From the NCBI GenBank assembly GCA_965601425.1, contig CBFCWF010000185.1, positions 1-8,288 of the forward strand: a stretch of DNA of 8,288 bases, written 5' to 3'. Shown here piece after piece: positions 1-6,414 of this stretch. The stretch's first letter is position 1, and each line of letters opens with the position of its first letter. The position numbers and the translations under genes were made by a program. A model generated the notes under the pieces. That model saw nothing but the letters and a program-made list of their open reading frames with translations, was not told where the DNA came from and did no database searches. The stretch comes from Thiosocius sp965601425. Its GTDB lineage: Bacteria; Pseudomonadota; Gammaproteobacteria; Chromatiales; Chromatiaceae.

Positions 1-1
1 C

Positions 2-763
2 AATCGACGCTGGATGCTGGCGCTCTGTGCGGTACCTCTCCCCTGGGTGACCGCGTCCGAGCAGGCCCCAATGGTCAAGGGAGGTGGCGACGTGCTGGTC
101 GTGGCAGGTGCGAACGTGAACCTCGGCAATCATGATCCGCGACCGCTCGCCGCGTGGTTGGCCGCAGAGCAGGTCGATATCGTTGCGCTGTTCGAGGTTT
201 CTGCAGCTTATGCGAGCAGGCTCGACACATCGGCCGAGTACCCCTTCCAACAGGTGGTGCCGCGTCGCGACCCATTCGGTGTCGCACTGTTGTCGCGCCA
301 TCCGCTGCTCGATGCCCAGGTGACGTACGACTCGGATGGAATTGCCCAAATCGCGGCCCGGGTGCGTTGGCGCGGCGAGTTCATCGACATCGTTGCGATG
401 CACCCCATGCCACCGCTCTCACCCGTGTTTCACGGTATTCGAGACCAGAAACTGCGCGCAGCGGCCGATGCAGCAGCCGCCAGCCGCTCACCCACGGTTC
501 TGATCGGCGATCTCAATGCGACCCCCTGGTCGTCCGCGTTCAGCGGGCTTGCCGAGCGTGGTCTGCGTCGAGCCACCGGACTCAAACCTTCCTGGCCAGC
601 CGTCGCGTTGGGCATGATGGGGATACCGATCGATCATGTGCTGGTGACACCCCACTGGTCCCTCGTCGATAGCCGGCAGGGGCCGAGCCTGGGGTCCGAT
701 CATCTGCCCGCGCTGGCAAGACTGACGCTGGGAACTGACGCGAACGGGCCGCGGATCCGGTGA
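2..763 (+). CDS. Endonuclease/exonuclease/phosphatase (EEP) family protein, 5' end missing
   Basis: This is the C-terminal part of an EEP-fold metal-dependent phosphoesterase. The frame is already open at the window edge, so the start probably lies upstream; the first internal ATG is at 14. Counting from that ATG, the family's metal and catalytic positions are all visible in order: N34 (ANVNL), E61 (ALFEVS), H130 (AMHP), D166 and N168 (GDLNATPW), D207-H208 (IDHVLVTP) and the closing S228-D229-H230 (GSDHLP). That set indicates an active enzyme. Some bacterial members, such as the YafD type, carry hydrophobic segments before this domain; the stretch MLALCAVPLPWV may be the end of one, which would place the domain outside the cytoplasmic membrane, but this is inference. 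The substrate (nucleic acid, phospholipid or another phosphodiester) cannot be told from sequence. It is followed by 241 bases without a gene, so it is not obviously co-transcribed with what follows. Confidence 0.85.
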   Translation, partial: NRRWMLALCAVPLPWVTASEQAPMVKGGGDVLVVAGANVNLGNHDPRPLAAWLAAEQVDIVALFEVSAAYASRLDTSAEYPFQQVVPRRDPFGVALLSRHPLLDAQVTYDSDGIAQIAARVRWRGEFIDIVAMHPMPPLSPVFHGIRDQKLRAAADAAAASRSPTVLIGDLNATPWSSAFSGLAERGLRRATGLKPSWPAVALGMMGIPIDHVLVTPHWSLVDSRQGPSLGSDHLPALARLTLGTDANGPRIR

Positions 764-1004
764 GCCGGCGTTGCGCACCCGCTCGGCAGTCACCAGGGTC
801 CGGCAAAAGGTGGGGGGCATGACGCCGCGGCGGATGATTCCTCGGGATGGACCAAGGCTCGCTGTGCCCCAGCCAACGAACCTGCTCAAGATTCCTAAAA
901 TGAGGCCGATAGCGTTCAGCATGCGCGTCTCATACCCGTCGTCGGAACGGATCCGCGCCGGCAGGTCGTTCCGGGTGATGGCTGGCGACGTTTGCCGGTA
1001 AGCG
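764..1004. other. Intergenic stretch with no supported gene
   Basis: I see no convincing gene here. A 76-codon plus-strand frame (771-1001) has no recognisable content and is rich in Arg, Pro and Met. A minus-strand frame continues antisense into the EEP gene and looks like its shadow. The hexamer TAAAAT at 896-901 matches the bacterial -10 consensus at five of six positions and could belong to a promoter for the binding-protein/cyclase unit, but I find no good -35 partner at 16-18 bases, so I do not call a promoter. Confidence 0.4.
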
Positions 1005-1982
1005 ATGCGTTCGGCTCCCAATCAGACCGTCTCCATGCCAACGCAATCGCCTCTCGCATACCTGCTGCTGATTCTCTGCATGGCCTGGCCGCCGCCCGGG
1101 TTCGCGTCCCAGCTGCTGCGGGTCGGAACCAACGTGTGGCCCGGCTACGAGCCGCTCTACCTTGCGGCCGAGCGCGAAGACTGGCGGGGCGAACTGAATA
1201 TCCGCCTCGTGGAATATCCGTCGGCGACCGAGGTGATTCGGGCCTTTCGCAACCGGACGCTCGAGGCCGCTGCACTGACCCTGGACGAGGTCCTGACGCT
1301 GCGCGAGACCGGTATTCCTCTCAGGGTCGTGGCGGTACTCGATGTGTCGGCGGGCGCCGACGTGATCCTCGCGAAGCCTGACATCCGGCGCTTCGCCGAC
1401 CTCGAGGGTCGGCGCATCGGCGTCGAGAGCACCGCGTTGGGGGCCTATATCCTGACCCGGGCCCTGCAAATGAACGATATGTCCCTTGCCGATGTGGAAA
1501 TCGCCCACCTCGACGTCAGTGCGCATCTGCGCGCCTTCCGCACGGGTGTCGTGGATGCGGTGGCGACCTTCGAACCGGTCAAGACCAAACTGGAGGGCAC
1601 CGGTGCCCACGCACTGTTCAGCAGTCGCGAGATACCGGGAGAGATCGTCGACGTGCTCGTGGTGCGTGTCGAGACACTGGGCCGTGACCGCCGGCGACTG
1701 CGTGAAATGCTGGCTGGTTGGTTTCGAGCTCTGGACTATATGGAGCGTCAACCGATGGCGGCAGCACGATTTACCGCGCGACGACTGAAGATGACGCCGC
1801 AGAACATCGTCGCAAGCTACGATGGCATCGAGTTACCCGATGTCGCCGAGAATCTGCGGCTGCTCGAGCAGGATTTGCCGCACACGCTTGTCCGCCTGCA
1901 GGACACCCTGGTCGATGCCGGTCTACTGAGGGAACGACAGCCTATCGACGATCTGCTCGACAGCTCACTGATCCGGCGTTGA
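1005..1982 (+). CDS. Periplasmic substrate-binding protein, NMT1/TauA/SsuA-like
   Basis: A 325-residue ABC-type binding protein of the group that binds nitrate, sulfonates, taurine or thiamine-precursor pyrimidines. A hydrophobic segment at about residues 17-34 (SPLAYLLLILCMAW) ends near GFAS, as in a secreted-protein signal peptide. The mature part begins with VGTNVWPGYEPLYLA (40-54), a hallmark of the group, followed by ESTALGAYI (141-149), in the usual place of the ligand-binding hinge, and GVVDAVATFEPVKTKL (181-196). ATG 1005 gives one Arg before the hydrophobic core; ATG 1035 (residue 11) is an alternative giving a shorter leader with no positive charge. Neither has a clear Shine-Dalgarno sequence. 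No permease or ATPase gene lies next to it. Instead the sensor cyclase starts two bases after its stop, so it more likely delivers ligand to that sensor than to a transporter. The ligand is unknown. Confidence 0.87.
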   Translation: MRSAPNQTVSMPTQSPLAYLLLILCMAWPPPGFASQLLRVGTNVWPGYEPLYLAAEREDWRGELNIRLVEYPSATEVIRAFRNRTLEAAALTLDEVLTLRETGIPLRVVAVLDVSAGADVILAKPDIRRFADLEGRRIGVESTALGAYILTRALQMNDMSLADVEIAHLDVSAHLRAFRTGVVDAVATFEPVKTKLEGTGAHALFSSREIPGEIVDVLVVRVETLGRDRRRLREMLAGWFRALDYMERQPMAAARFTARRLKMTPQNIVASYDGIELPDVAENLRLLEQDLPHTLVRLQDTLVDAGLLRERQPIDDLLDSSLIRR

Positions 1983-1984
1983 CG

Positions 1985-4882
1985 ATGGTCACGGCAAGGC
2001 CCTCACTGCGAGTGATGCTCCCAATGGTCCTCGGTGGCTTTCTGCTGCTTGTCACGGTAGTCGCCTACATGGCCAGCCGCCAGATCATCACCAACGATCG
2101 CGAGGCGTCGCTGCTGCACGAGCAGCGGAGGGTCTTGAATGCCACCCAGGGCACGGTAGAGAGATTCCTGCTATTGCGTCATCGGGAGGGCGTCACAAAG
2201 GTCATATCCGCATTCGGCTCCGATCCCGATCTGGTCGTCGCACTGGTGGCCGACCCGGAGGGCGTGATCCTCGCCTCGACGAATTACCGCACAGAGGGGA
2301 TATCGATCGGCGTGGCAGGCTACGGCATCGACCCGGCGATCGTCGAGCGGGTCACCCAGAAGAAGGTCAGCGAGGTGATCGTCTCCCCGGACGGGCATTT
2401 CCTGAGCGGTTACGCCAGTGTTTGTGATCCGAATGTGTCGGATCGGCTGCGCGCACATCGCTGTGGACTGCTATTTCACCAGATCGATCTGCGACTCCAT
2501 CTCCAGGCCGCGTCGCATGCGCTATTCCGGCAGGCCAAGATCGTCGGCATCGGGTTTATCCTTGCCGCCTTGCTGGTGCTGCTGATGGCACACCGGCTGA
2601 TCACGTCGCGCGTCACGCACATCGTCTCGACGCTCGACCGGTTTGCCGGCGGCGAGCGCAGCGGGCGCACGGGCCTCAGGGGTCACGATGAAATTGCAAA
2701 TCTGGCCCGCGCGGTAGATCGTCTGCTGGAAAGGATAGTCATCGACGAGGCCGCGTTGCGCGCCAGCGAGGAACTCAAGCGCGCGATCATCGATAGCGCA
2801 GACTCCTCCATCATCTCCACCGATGCCGCCGGTGTCATCCAGTCGTTCAGCGCCGGCGCCGAACGTATGCTCGGCTACCGCGCGGCTGAGCTCACGGGCA
2901 AGGAAACGCCGGCGATCATCCACGACAGCGAAGAGGTCGCGCAACGCGCAGTCCAGCTCAGCAAGGAACTCGGCCGCGATGTCGCGCCGGGTTTCGAGGT
3001 ATTCGTGGCCAAGGCCCGCCAAGGTGAAGCCGACGAAAACGAATGGACCTACATCCGCAAGGACGGTGTCCGGCTATTGGTCAGTCTCTCGGTGACGCCG
3101 CTGTTCGGCACCGACGGCTTGGTCACCGGGTATCTCGGTGTGGCGCGTGACGTGACAGAGGAGAAGGCGCTTACACAGCGGCTGCGTCTGGCGGATCAGG
3201 TGTTTCGTGGCGCCGGGGATGCGATCCTGATAACCGATGCGACAACGAAGATCATCGATGCCAATCCGGCGTATCTCGAGGTCATGGGGTTCAGCCGTGA
3301 AGAGGTGGTCGGCGGCAGCCCGGTGATTGCGAAGTCAGGCTGGCACGACGCGGCATTCTATCGCGCGATGTGGGAAAGCCTGGAAACCACCGGCCGCTGG
3401 TCGGGGGAGTTGTGGGACCGTCGCAAGAACGGCGAGACGTTTCCGCAATGGACAACGATCAACGCAATCAAGGACGACAGGGGGCAGGTCACGAATTACG
3501 TCGGGATCTTCAAGGACGCCTCGCAGCAGAAGGCGGTCGAGCAGAGGCTCCAGCGCATGGCCTACTATGACCCGCTGACGAAGCTGCCCAACCGCCAGTT
3601 GTTCCGCGACCGTCTGGAACACGAGATCGAGTTGGCGCGGCGTGACGATGCGATTCTCGCCGTGTTGTTCCTGGACCTGGACCGCTTCAAGCCGGTGAAC
3701 GATTCGCTCGGTCACGATGTCGGTGACAGGCTGTTGATCGAGGTCGCGCGGCGAATCCAGGGGGCGGTGAGGCAAAGCGATACGGTTGCGCGCCTCGGCG
3801 GCGACGAATTCGTGCTGGTGCTGTCCTCTCTCAAGGATGTCGCGCAAGCGGGCTACATCGCGGATGAGTTGATACGGGAACTCCAGGCGGTATTCGAGGT
3901 CGCCGGCAATGCGGTGCATGTCGGCGCAAGCATAGGAATCGCAATCTATCCGCACGATGGCGACGATTTCACCGCGCTGACGAAGAATGCGGACGCGGCA
4001 ATGTATCTCGCCAAGCAGTCCGGCCGGGGATGCTTCAGATTCTTCACCAAAGCAATGGATGCGGCCAACGTCCGTCGACTGGCCCTAGAGGTCGGTTTGC
4101 GAACGGCCCTCGAACTGCGCCAGTTGAGCGCGCGTTATGCGCCGATCATGGATGTCCATACCCGGGGTTTGCTCGGTTTCGAGGTGCTTCTGCACTGGGA
4201 TCATCCGGCGCTCGGCGAAATCTCCGCGGAAGAGTTCCTCCCGCTGGCGGAGGAGAACGGGGCAGTCCTGGCCATCGGGCAATGGCTGCTCCAGATGGCC
4301 TGCGCCCAGCTCAAGGCGTGGCAACTTGCGGGCCACCCGCAGCTGAAGGTCTCCCTGAATCTGACCAAGCGACAGCTCGAGCATGGGGCGCTGGTCGGCG
4401 AGACGGCAAGGGTTGTCGATGCGTATGGCCTTGCCCCGTTCCAGCTTGGTTTCGAGTTCGCGCAGGACGCTCTCGCCGCGGGCTCCGATTCGACGCGCCG
4501 AGCGCTCTGGAAGCTGCGCGAGATCGATGTCGGCATCACGCTCGCCGGCTTTGGTGACGGACCCTGTTCGATCGGCTCGTTGAAGAAGTTGCCTTTTCAG
4601 GCGCTGAAGATCGATCCGGCCCTGGTGCAGCGCGCCCCAAAGCATGCCGATGATGCCGGGATAATCAGGGCCACGATCGCGATGGCGGAGCGATTGGGTC
4701 TGCAAACCATTGCCCCGGGCGTAGAGCACGAGTCGCAGCTCGACTTCCTCAAAAGTGCGGGCTGTGATGAGGCCCAGGGTCGTTATTTTGCGGCCCCGCT
4801 GACGCCGGCGGACGCAAACGGTTTCCTGCAGCGAGTCGAACCGCGCCTCGACGCCGCCTGTTCTGCCCCGGGGTCGCGCTGA
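1985..4882 (+). CDS. Membrane sensor diguanylate cyclase with HAMP-PAS-PAS-GGDEF and a degenerate EAL domain
   Basis: A 965-residue c-di-GMP signalling protein. The frame is open far upstream inside the binding-protein gene, but ATG 1985 is the sensible start: it follows the upstream TGA (1980-1982) by two bases and leads straight into a membrane segment. Domains in order: TM1 about 9-31; periplasmic sensor about 32-184 with a cysteine pair (C147, C160); TM2 about 186-206; HAMP about 207-260; PAS about 265-395; PAS about 398-520; GGDEF about 522-685; EAL-like about 705-955. The cyclase domain looks active: FLDLDRFK, NDSLGHDVGD and an exact GGDEF at 605-609, with an RxxD inhibitory site (RQSD, 596-599) five residues before it. 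The EAL domain is eroded: EAL is EVL (733-735), the DDFGTG loop is AGFGDG (854-859), the Glu of AEGVE is P911, and the TE pair is AQ. It should make c-di-GMP, with the EAL part possibly acting as a binding or regulatory module. Input is probably ligand-loaded binding protein in the periplasm, plus PAS signals. Confidence 0.92.
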   Translation: MVTARPSLRVMLPMVLGGFLLLVTVVAYMASRQIITNDREASLLHEQRRVLNATQGTVERFLLLRHREGVTKVISAFGSDPDLVVALVADPEGVILASTNYRTEGISIGVAGYGIDPAIVERVTQKKVSEVIVSPDGHFLSGYASVCDPNVSDRLRAHRCGLLFHQIDLRLHLQAASHALFRQAKIVGIGFILAALLVLLMAHRLITSRVTHIVSTLDRFAGGERSGRTGLRGHDEIANLARAVDRLLERIVIDEAALRASEELKRAIIDSADSSIISTDAAGVIQSFSAGAERMLGYRAAELTGKETPAIIHDSEEVAQRAVQLSKELGRDVAPGFEVFVAKARQGEADENEWTYIRKDGVRLLVSLSVTPLFGTDGLVTGYLGVARDVTEEKALTQRLRLADQVFRGAGDAILITDATTKIIDANPAYLEVMGFSREEVVGGSPVIAKSGWHDAAFYRAMWESLETTGRWSGELWDRRKNGETFPQWTTINAIKDDRGQVTNYVGIFKDASQQKAVEQRLQRMAYYDPLTKLPNRQLFRDRLEHEIELARRDDAILAVLFLDLDRFKPVNDSLGHDVGDRLLIEVARRIQGAVRQSDTVARLGGDEFVLVLSSLKDVAQAGYIADELIRELQAVFEVAGNAVHVGASIGIAIYPHDGDDFTALTKNADAAMYLAKQSGRGCFRFFTKAMDAANVRRLALEVGLRTALELRQLSARYAPIMDVHTRGLLGFEVLLHWDHPALGEISAEEFLPLAEENGAVLAIGQWLLQMACAQLKAWQLAGHPQLKVSLNLTKRQLEHGALVGETARVVDAYGLAPFQLGFEFAQDALAAGSDSTRRALWKLREIDVGITLAGFGDGPCSIGSLKKLPFQALKIDPALVQRAPKHADDAGIIRATIAMAERLGLQTIAPGVEHESQLDFLKSAGCDEAQGRYFAAPLTPADANGFLQRVEPRLDAACSAPGSR

Positions 4883-4920
4883 TCGGCAGATACCGCGTCA
4901 GCGTCCCGCGACAGCCCAAG

Positions 4921-4939
4921 CGCACCGGCACCCGGTGCG
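4921..4939 (+). terminator. Perfect 8-bp hairpin after the cyclase gene
   Basis: CGCACCGG at 4921-4928 and CCGGTGCG at 4932-4939 form a perfect 8-bp stem with a 3-base loop, 38 bases after the cyclase stop codon. No T-run follows, so it is not a classical intrinsic terminator; it could stabilise the 3' end of the transcript or act with Rho. Confidence 0.3.
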
Positions 4940-5148
4940 GGCCCGAGATCAACTGCGGTCGTCCCGCGAGGCATGCCCTGGCTCGCCATGTGGGCGCTCA
5001 CCGGCGCCCTGTCCCCCCGCTCGGTTCGCTCGCCAGGTGTCCCGCCATTCCGGGTTGCCGAGGCATGACGTACCGGGATCCGGCGATCGGTGCGTGACGC
5101 GGGGTCCTTGTGCCGCTGCGCTCACTGTGCCATGGACAATCCGCATTT

Positions 5149-5184
5149 CCGGTAAAGAATGACCGGTTTTCACCGCATTTTTTT
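5149..5184 (+). terminator. Overlapping weak hairpins with T-runs (terminator- or attenuator-like)
   Basis: Two small hairpins share bases. CCGGT (5149-5153) can pair with ACCGG (5162-5166), followed at once by four T. Alternatively CGGT (5164-5167) can pair with ACCG (5172-5175), followed two bases later by seven T (5178-5184). They cannot form together. The stems are only 5 and 4 bp, so termination strength is doubtful. The element could end the cyclase transcript before the pterin operon. Confidence 0.3.
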
Positions 5185-5194
5185 CGCCTAAACT
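5167..5194 (+). promoter_or_regulatory. Weak sigma-70-like promoter candidate for the folX operon
   Basis: TTTTCA (5167-5172) and TAAACT (5189-5194) are separated by 16 bases and each match the consensus at four of six positions. The site lies in the AT-richest part of the gap and would start transcription near 5201, on top of the TGTCCA repeats. The match is modest, and I rely mainly on position and base composition. Confidence 0.3.
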
Positions 5195-5201
5195 CGATCC
5201 G

Positions 5202-5218
5202 TGTCCAGATATTGTCCA
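5202..5218 (+). promoter_or_regulatory. Direct TGTCCA repeats one helical turn apart, possible operator
   Basis: TGTCCA occurs at 5202-5207 and again at 5213-5218, 11 bases start to start, so both face the same side of the helix. They would overlap the start of the transcript from the candidate promoter just upstream, a usual place for a repressor. An inverted copy sits at 5133-5138. The hexamer does not match the TyrR/PhhR box (TGTAAA-N6-TTTACA) that might be expected for pterin and aromatic amino acid genes. Confidence 0.3.
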
Positions 5219-5332
5219 TTTAACCTCTGGTCGGCAGCGAGATGTGGGAAAAGACCGACATGCCGGGACCGAGGGGCGACAAGCGCGTGACAGTGATATC
5301 GACCGCATCGCGGGCTCCACGGGCCCGACGAC

Positions 5333-5337
5333 AGGAG
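5333..5337 (+). promoter_or_regulatory. Shine-Dalgarno sequence that sets the folX start
   Basis: AGGAG lies 8 bases before ATG 5346. This fixes the folX start there rather than at the in-frame GTG at 5244, whose extra 34 codons have no counterpart in E. coli FolX. Confidence 0.75.
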
Positions 5338-5345
5338 ACAAGCGA

Positions 5346-5774
5346 ATGCCCGAGTACGCAGCCATCACCCGCATCACCAACCTGCGCCTGCGCACATTCA
5401 TCGGCTTCAACCCCGACGAGCGCAGCAAGCAGCAGGACGTAGTGATCAACGCAGAGATACATCACCGGGTCCGCCCCGCGGCACTGGAGGACGAGGTCGA
5501 GGCCGCACTCGACTACAAGGTGTTGACCAAGGCCATCATCGATCACGTCGAATCGGGTCGCTTCCTGCTCCTCGAGCGGCTTTCCAAAGACCTGGTCGAT
5601 ATTTGCCGCCGCGACCCGGCCGTGACCCGTGCCATTGTCACGGTCGACAAGCCGCATGCGCTGAGATTCGCCGATTCGGTGTCCTTGACGCTCGAGTTCG
5701 ACAGGGCACGCAACCAGCCAACGAGTGAGAGAGAACATGCATACCACACCCGTACTTTTAGCAAAGCATCCTGA
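5346..5774 (+). CDS. folX: Dihydroneopterin triphosphate 2'-epimerase
   Basis: A 142-residue protein of the dihydroneopterin aldolase fold that reads as FolX rather than FolB. It converts 7,8-dihydroneopterin triphosphate into the monapterin epimer in the cytoplasm. The FolX-type blocks are ITNLRLRTFIGFNPDE (10-25), QDVVINAEIHH (30-40), LLLERL (74-79, with E77 at the pterin-anchoring position) and DKPHALRFADSVSLTL (101-116, with K102 as the catalytic lysine). These align by eye with E. coli FolX over its whole length of about 120 residues. The strong ribosome binding site ahead of ATG 5346 supports this start. About 22 residues after the family's usual end (from ARNQPTSE onward) run into the folE gene and look like an unstructured tail. 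It is the first gene of a folX-folE-folM set, an order I recall from Pseudomonas too. FolB is the main alternative but fits less well. Confidence 0.93.
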   Translation: MPEYAAITRITNLRLRTFIGFNPDERSKQQDVVINAEIHHRVRPAALEDEVEAALDYKVLTKAIIDHVESGRFLLLERLSKDLVDICRRDPAVTRAIVTVDKPHALRFADSVSLTLEFDRARNQPTSEREHAYHTRTFSKAS

Positions 5775-6414
5775 GATTACGCCCGAGGCCGCCCTCGTCA
5801 GAGACACGCTGATCGATCAGGGGCTCGAGACGCCCATGATCGAGAATGGCCTGAACAGCGACCAGAAATACGAACGCATCAGGGCCCTGATGGCCGACGT
5901 GATGGGCACGCTCGGGCTCGACCTGAACGACGACAGCCTCGCCGAAACGCCGCATCGGATCGCGAAGATGTACGTGCGGGAAATCTTTTCCGGTCTCGAC
6001 TACACCAAGTTTCCCAAGCTAGCGCTGATCGAGAACAAGATGGGCGCCAACGAGATGGTCAAGATCCGCAATATCGACTTGACCAGCACCTGCGAGCATC
6101 ACTTCGTCACGATCGACGGGGTGGCCAAGGTGGCGTACATTCCGGGTGACAAAATTATCGGCTTGTCCAAGATTAACCGGATCGTGCGCTTTTTTGCCCA
6201 GCGCCCCCAGGTGCAGGAGCGCATGACGCGCCAGATCCTGGTCGCTTTGCAGACGTTGCTCGGTACCGAAGACGTCGCGGTCAGCATCGATGCAACGCAC
6301 TACTGCGTCAAGTCGCGTGGGGTCATGGACAGCAACTCGCAAACGAGTACCACGGCGCTCGGCGGCTGCTTCATCGACAACATCCATACCCGCGCGGAGT
6401 TCCTGAATCCATGA
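5737..6414 (+). CDS. folE: GTP cyclohydrolase I (type IA)
   Basis: A 225-residue FolE, close to the usual length of about 220. It converts GTP to 7,8-dihydroneopterin triphosphate and formate, the entry step of pterin synthesis, as a cytoplasmic homodecamer. Recognisable blocks are ETPHRIAKMYV, the zinc site TCEHHF (C119 and H122), IPGDKIIGLSKINRIV, FAQRPQVQERMT, the third zinc ligand in HYCVKSRG (C190), and a TSTTALGG segment near the end. All three zinc ligands are present, so it should be active. I chose ATG 5737, preceded by a purine-rich GAGAGA; GTG 5725 in the same frame would add four residues. It overlaps the end of folX by 38 bases, and its own stop overlaps the folM start (ATGA), so the three genes are surely translated from one message. 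Being tied to folX and folM suggests dedication to monapterin rather than folate. Confidence 0.97.
   Translation: MHTTPVLLAKHPEITPEAALVRDTLIDQGLETPMIENGLNSDQKYERIRALMADVMGTLGLDLNDDSLAETPHRIAKMYVREIFSGLDYTKFPKLALIENKMGANEMVKIRNIDLTSTCEHHFVTIDGVAKVAYIPGDKIIGLSKINRIVRFFAQRPQVQERMTRQILVALQTLLGTEDVAVSIDATHYCVKSRGVMDSNSQTSTTALGGCFIDNIHTRAEFLNP

Larger units (their letters stand above)
5132..5219. repeat. 9-bp inverted repeat ATGGACAAT / ATTGTCCAT
   Basis: ATGGACAAT at 5132-5140 is the exact reverse complement of ATTGTCCAT at 5211-5219. The arms lie 70 bases apart and enclose the T-run hairpins and the candidate promoter. The core TGTCCA occurs once more at 5202-5207. Such an arrangement can be distant operator halves for one regulator; a chance match of nine bases in a region this small is unlikely but not excluded. 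Confidence 0.4.
4883..5345. other. 463-base gene-free region ahead of the pterin operon
   Basis: No convincing gene is present. The minus-strand frame at 4949-5449 and short plus-strand frames have no recognisable content. The first two thirds are GC-rich and hold one perfect hairpin at 4921-4939. From about 5140 to 5220 the base composition turns AT-richer and holds T-run hairpins, a weak promoter and repeated TGTCCA hexamers, each listed separately. From 5220 to 5345 there is a probable untranslated leader that ends in a strong ribosome binding site for folX. Confidence 0.6.

Noticed and set aside
488..1021. Minus-strand frame reaching into the 764-1004 gap, with a hydrophobic patch near its start
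   Set aside because: Most of it is antisense to the EEP gene, and the hydrophobic patch is short and unsupported by any ribosome binding site or family match.
930..1751. 273-codon minus-strand frame opposite the binding-protein gene
   Set aside because: It is rich in His, Gln and Arg, has no recognisable motif, and lies wholly antisense to a well-supported binding protein. It is a high-GC shadow.
1718..1984. Longer N terminus for the cyclase gene, starting inside the binding-protein gene
   Set aside because: The extra 89 residues are Arg-rich shadow of the binding protein, and ATG 1985 leads directly into the first membrane segment.
5244..5345. GTG start giving FolX 34 more residues
   Set aside because: The AGGAG at 5333-5337 is ideally placed for ATG 5346, and FolX proteins begin near that point.
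4949..5449. Minus-strand 166-codon frame in the gap ahead of folX
   Set aside because: It contains no recognisable domain, is Arg/Ser/Pro-rich, and runs antisense into folX.
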